NCBI GenBank assembly: GCA_963773665.1
Contig: CAVZBZ010000003.1
Coordinates: 310,001-374,000 of the forward strand
Reading direction: 5' to 3'
Source: DATJLY01 sp963773665
GTDB taxonomy: Bacteria; Pseudomonadota; Alphaproteobacteria; ATCC43930; CGMCC-115725
DNA: 64,000 bases
Both the position numbers and the translations under genes were made by a program. Numbering within the stretch: position 1 is the first letter of the stretch; every line of letters starts with the position of its first letter. Shown here one piece after another: positions 61,309-64,000 of this stretch. The notes beneath the pieces are model-generated. The model worked only from the letters and a program-made list of their open reading frames with translations. It did no database searches and was not told where the DNA came from.

Positions 61309-62271
61309 ATGGGCGAGTGGCTCGACGAAATCCGGCACGACTGGACGCGTGCGGAACTCGGCGCGCTCTTCGATCTCGCCTTCTCCGAGCTCGTGTTCCG
61401 CGCGCAGGCGGTCCATCGCCGCCACTTCGATCCGGCGCGCGTCCAGCTCGCGACATTGCTTTCGATCAAGACCGGCGGCTGCCCCGAGGATTGCGCCTAT
61501 TGCCCGCAAAGCGCGCAGTACGAGACCGGCGTCGACGCGGCGAAGCTGATGGACGTGGCCGCGGTCGTGTCCGAGGCGCGGCGCGCGCGCGAGGCGGGAT
61601 CCACGCGCTTCTGCATGGGCGCCGCGTGGCGCGAGCCCAAGGACCGCGATCTCGACCCCGTCTGCGCCATGGTCGAGGGCGTGAAGCGCCTGGGGCTCGA
61701 GACCTGCGCCACGCTCGGCATGCTGACGCACGCGCAGGCGCTGCGTCTCAAGAGCGCCGGGCTCGATTTCTACAACCACAATCTCGACACTTCGCCCGAA
61801 TTCTACGGCAGCATCATCACGACGCGGATCTATCGCGACCGCCTCGAAACGCTTGGCGAACGTGCGCGCGGCCGGGATCGCCCTGTGCTGCGGCGGCATC
61901 GTCGGCATGGGCGAGAGCCGCGCCGACCGCGATCGGATTGATCCACGCGCTCGCCACATTGCCCGAGCATCCCGAAAGCGTGCCGATCAATCTTCTGGTG
62001 CGCGTCAAGGGCACGCCGCTTGGCCGAGGCGGAGCCGCTCGATGCGCTCGAGTTCGTGCGCACGATCGCCGTTGCGCGCATCGCCATGCCGCGCTCGGTC
62101 GTGCGGCTCTCGGCCGGGCGCGAGGCGATGAGCGACGAGACGCAGGCGCTGTGCTTCCTCGCCGGCGCCAATTCGATCTTCTGCGGCCCCCGGCTCCTCA
62201 CCACACCCAACCCGGCGCGCGACCGCGACGGCGCGCTTCTGGCGCGCCTCGGCCTCGCGCCGCTCGAATGA
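61309..62271 (+). CDS. bioB: Biotin synthase, three frameshifts
   Basis: About 319 residues after repair. The radical-SAM cluster motif is CPEDCAYCPQS (near 54); other conserved parts are FCMGAAWREPKDRDL, ETCATLGMLT, YNHNLDTSPEFY, INLLVRVKGTPL and VRLSAGREAM, ending LLTTPNPARDRD. It inserts sulfur into dethiobiotin. Three single-base insertions interrupt it: an extra G at 61855-61856, at 61931 and at 62022-62023. Removing them restores ETLANVRAAG, RADRIGLIHALA and TPLAEAEPLDALEF in turn. Everything else is well conserved, so a sequencing error is likelier than decay. Start ATG 61309; stop overlaps bioA. Confidence 0.85.
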
Positions 62272-63530
62272 CCGGCTGGGACAAGGACGCGCTGCAATCT
62301 CTGTGGCTCCCGTACGAGCGCATGAAGAGTGCCGCGCCGCTCGCCGTCGCGCGCACCGAGGGCGCCAGGATCGAGCTTGCCGACGGGCGCGTCCTGATCG
62401 ACGGCATCGCGTCGTGGTGGACCGCCTGCCACGGCTACAACCATCCGCACATCCGCCACCAAGTGGCGCGCCAGCTCAAGGCGATGCCGCACGTGATGCT
62501 GGGCGGGCTGGTGCACGAGCAGGCGGCCACCCTTGCGCGCCGGCTTGCGGCGTTGCTGCCCGGCGATCTCGAGCGCGTGTTCTTTTCCGATTCCGGCTCG
62601 GTCGCGGTCGAGGTCGCGCTCAAGATGGCGGTGCAGTACTGGCGCAACCGCGGCATTGCGGGCCGGAGCCGCTTCGTTGCGTTCCGCGGCGGCTATCACG
62701 GCGATACGACGGGCGCCATGGCGGTGTCGGACCCGGAGGAGGGGATGCACCGCCTGTTCGCAGGGCTGCTGCCGCGCCATGACATAATCGACCTGCCGCG
62801 CGACGACGACAGCGCCGCGCACCTCGAGCGGCACCTCGCGCGCCACGCCGGCGAGCTTGCCGGCATCATCGTCGAGCCGCTGGTGCAGGGCGCGGGCGGG
62901 ATGCTGTTCCATGGCGCGGACGTGCTGCGGCGCCTGCGCGCGCTTGCCGACCGGTTCGATCTGCTCCTGATCTTCGACGAGATTTTCACCGGCTTCGGCC
63001 GCACCGGCGCGATGTTCGCGTGCGCGGAGGCGGGGGTCGTGCCCGACATCGTCACGCTGTCGAAGGCGCTCACCGGCGGCACGCTGCCGCTTGCCGCCAC
63101 GATCGCGCGCCGAAGGGTGTTCGACGAATTCCGGTCGGACGACCCGGACAAATCGCTGATGCACGGGCCGACCTTCATGGCGAACGCGCTCGCCTGCGCC
63201 GCCGCCAACGCCTCGCTCGATCTTTTTGCGCGCGAGCCGCGCCTCGCCCAGGTTGCAGCGATCGAAGCGGCACTCGCGCGCGATCTGGCGCCCTGCCGCG
63301 AAATCCCCGGCGTCGCCGGCGTGCGCGTCAAGGGCGCCATCGGCGTCGTCGAATTGTTGCGCGCGCCCGATGCCGACGCGCTGCGCCGGCGCTTCGTCGC
63401 CGAAGGCGTGTGGCTGCGCCCGTTCGGCCGCATCGTCTATCTGACCCCGGCCTTCACCGTCGCCGAGGACGAGCTGGCTCAGCTCACCGGCGCGATCACG
63501 CGCGTCCTTGCGAACTTGTTCCCAAAGTGA
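62268..63530 (+). CDS. bioA: Adenosylmethionine-8-amino-7-oxononanoate aminotransferase
   Basis: 420 residues, class III PLP aminotransferase. Diagnostic segments are SLWLPYERMKSAAP near the start, ASWWTACHGYNHPHI, FFSDSGSVAVEVALKMAVQY, FDEIFTGFGRTG, the PLP Lys in TLSKALTGGTLPLA and HGPTFMANALACAAAN, which is specific to BioA among relatives. It transfers an amino group from S-adenosylmethionine to form 7,8-diaminononanoate. Its ATG overlaps the bioB stop (ATGA). With bioF, bioD and bioB it gives a complete set for ring assembly; bioC and bioH are not present. Confidence 0.94.
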   Translation: MTGWDKDALQSLWLPYERMKSAAPLAVARTEGARIELADGRVLIDGIASWWTACHGYNHPHIRHQVARQLKAMPHVMLGGLVHEQAATLARRLAALLPGDLERVFFSDSGSVAVEVALKMAVQYWRNRGIAGRSRFVAFRGGYHGDTTGAMAVSDPEEGMHRLFAGLLPRHDIIDLPRDDDSAAHLERHLARHAGELAGIIVEPLVQGAGGMLFHGADVLRRLRALADRFDLLLIFDEIFTGFGRTGAMFACAEAGVVPDIVTLSKALTGGTLPLAATIARRRVFDEFRSDDPDKSLMHGPTFMANALACAAANASLDLFAREPRLAQVAAIEAALARDLAPCREIPGVAGVRVKGAIGVVELLRAPDADALRRRFVAEGVWLRPFGRIVYLTPAFTVAEDELAQLTGAITRVLANLFPK

Positions 63531-63558
63531 GAACAGGATAGAATGGCGCAATCAGCCG

Positions 63559-63858
63559 ATGCGGATTATCGCGGTCAGCACTTTGCGCGAATTCTGGTCT
63601 CGTGCCGGATGCGCTGATGCGGAGCAGCCATTGCGGGCTTGGGTACACCTCGTGCGGGCAGTGGAGTGGTCGAAACCGACCAACGTCAAGGCGATGTTCA
63701 GGAGTGCCGATGTTCTGGCAGGCGGTCGTGTTGTCTTCAACATCGGTGGAAACAAATATCGCCTTGTTGCCGCCGTGCATTACCGTGGCAAGCGAATTTA
63801 TGTGAGATTCATCGGGACCCACAGGGAATACGATGCCATCGACGCGAAAACAATTTGA
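63559..63858 (+). CDS. higB: HigB-like toxin (RelE superfamily mRNA interferase)
   Basis: 99 residues. MRIIAVSTLREFWSR, then KAMFRSADVLAGGRVVFNI GGNKYRLVAAVHYRGKRIYV RFIGTHREYDAID (in pieces) is the HigB2/HigB pattern; the basic residues of NKYRL and the His/Tyr of THREYD are those used for ribosome-dependent mRNA cleavage. The gene starts 28 bases after bioA and overlaps its antitoxin gene by 26 bases, with toxin first, as in the higBA arrangement. Its base composition is lower in GC than the bio genes, consistent with horizontal transfer. Confidence 0.9.
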   Translation: MRIIAVSTLREFWSRAGCADAEQPLRAWVHLVRAVEWSKPTNVKAMFRSADVLAGGRVVFNIGGNKYRLVAAVHYRGKRIYVRFIGTHREYDAIDAKTI

Positions 63859-64000
63859 GATTCGGCCCGTCCGCACGAAGGGCGACCATCGCGCGGCGCT
63901 CGGGGAAGTCGAACGTCTGTGGAATGCACGGCCGGGCACCCCCGAGGGCGATCTGGTCGATGTGCTGACGACCCTCATCGAGGACTACGAGGCGCGTCAC
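63833..64000 (+). CDS. higA: HigA-like antitoxin, N-terminal part (cut by window end)
   Basis: 56 residues are present, beginning MPSTRKQFEIRPVRTKGDHR and continuing LGEVERLWNARPGTPEGDLV DVLTTLIEDYEARH (in pieces). This matches the N-terminal half of HigA antitoxins with the pre-HTH helix 'LIEDYE..H'. The helix-turn-helix that would bind the operon promoter lies beyond the window. It should neutralise the HigB toxin and repress the pair. Confidence 0.85.
   Translation, partial: MPSTRKQFEIRPVRTKGDHRAALGEVERLWNARPGTPEGDLVDVLTTLIEDYEARH

Noticed and set aside
18770..62030. Programmed ribosomal frameshifting at the broken genes
   Set aside because: The sites lack slippery heptamers and nearby stop-codon or pseudoknot signals, they differ from one another, and the families involved (BioB, EntE-like, amidohydrolase) do not use frameshifting.
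1..64000. tRNA, rRNA, insertion sequence or phage genes
   Set aside because: I looked through the intergenic spaces and the translated frames and saw no cloverleaf-like sequence, rRNA segment, transposase or phage protein.

Overview
The window is a GC-rich (about two thirds G+C) bacterial chromosome segment with densely packed genes. Many neighbours share overlapping stop/start codons, and three convergent gene pairs overlap at their 3' ends. Gene content (TRAP and liv-type transporters, amidohydrolases, a Rieske oxygenase, a BY-kinase exopolysaccharide locus), a perfect CtrA-type box and FNR/FixK-type boxes point to an alphaproteobacterium, probably near the Hyphomicrobiales/Rhodospirillales. 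I cannot name a species.

Region 1 (1-24 kb) is catabolic. A plus-strand run encodes an SDR end, a cupin, an alpha/beta hydrolase, a ThDP enzyme, a periplasmic binding protein and a two-domain ABC permease. A PhoU/DUF47-like protein follows, behind a Pho-box-like and an FNR-like site. On the minus strand lies a branched-chain amino-acid type ABC operon (binding protein, LivH, LivM, LivG, then a DUF1275 membrane protein; no LivF), with a second ThDP enzyme and a cyclase upstream. A third ThDP enzyme, an orphan TadE-like protein and a plus-strand operon follow: aryl-AMP ligase, amidohydrolase, 2-hydroxyacid dehydrogenase, M24-fold protein and two more amidohydrolases. The layout suggests uptake and breakdown of aromatic or carboxylic acids; substrates are not determinable.

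Region 2 (24-30 kb) holds an OmpA-like lipoprotein, an aldo/keto reductase, a TetR regulator with a double operator, and a marR-emrA-emrB drug-efflux operon.

Region 3 (30-49 kb) is an exopolysaccharide locus: two GMC-type oxidoreductases, a Wzz/BY-kinase, three glycosyltransferases, a Wzx-like flippase, an O-antigen-ligase/polymerase-like protein, a sugar epimerase, an aldo/keto reductase, and a large protein with three near-identical carbohydrate-binding-like repeats and a beta-helix.

Region 4 (49-58 kb) is again catabolic: a flavin-dependent oxygenase, an orphan ABC ATPase, an LVIVD beta-propeller protein, two tandem TRAP binding proteins and a two-subunit Rieske dioxygenase, then a LapG-like protease and a cytochrome c.

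Region 5 (58-64 kb) holds divergent biotin genes (bioF-bioD-formyltransferase against bioB-bioA) and a HigBA toxin-antitoxin pair cut by the window end.

Six plus-strand genes are broken by eleven single-base insertions in all, most of them an extra base in a short homopolymer, and otherwise look intact. This is most likely an insertion-biased sequencing error, so those genes are probably functional.
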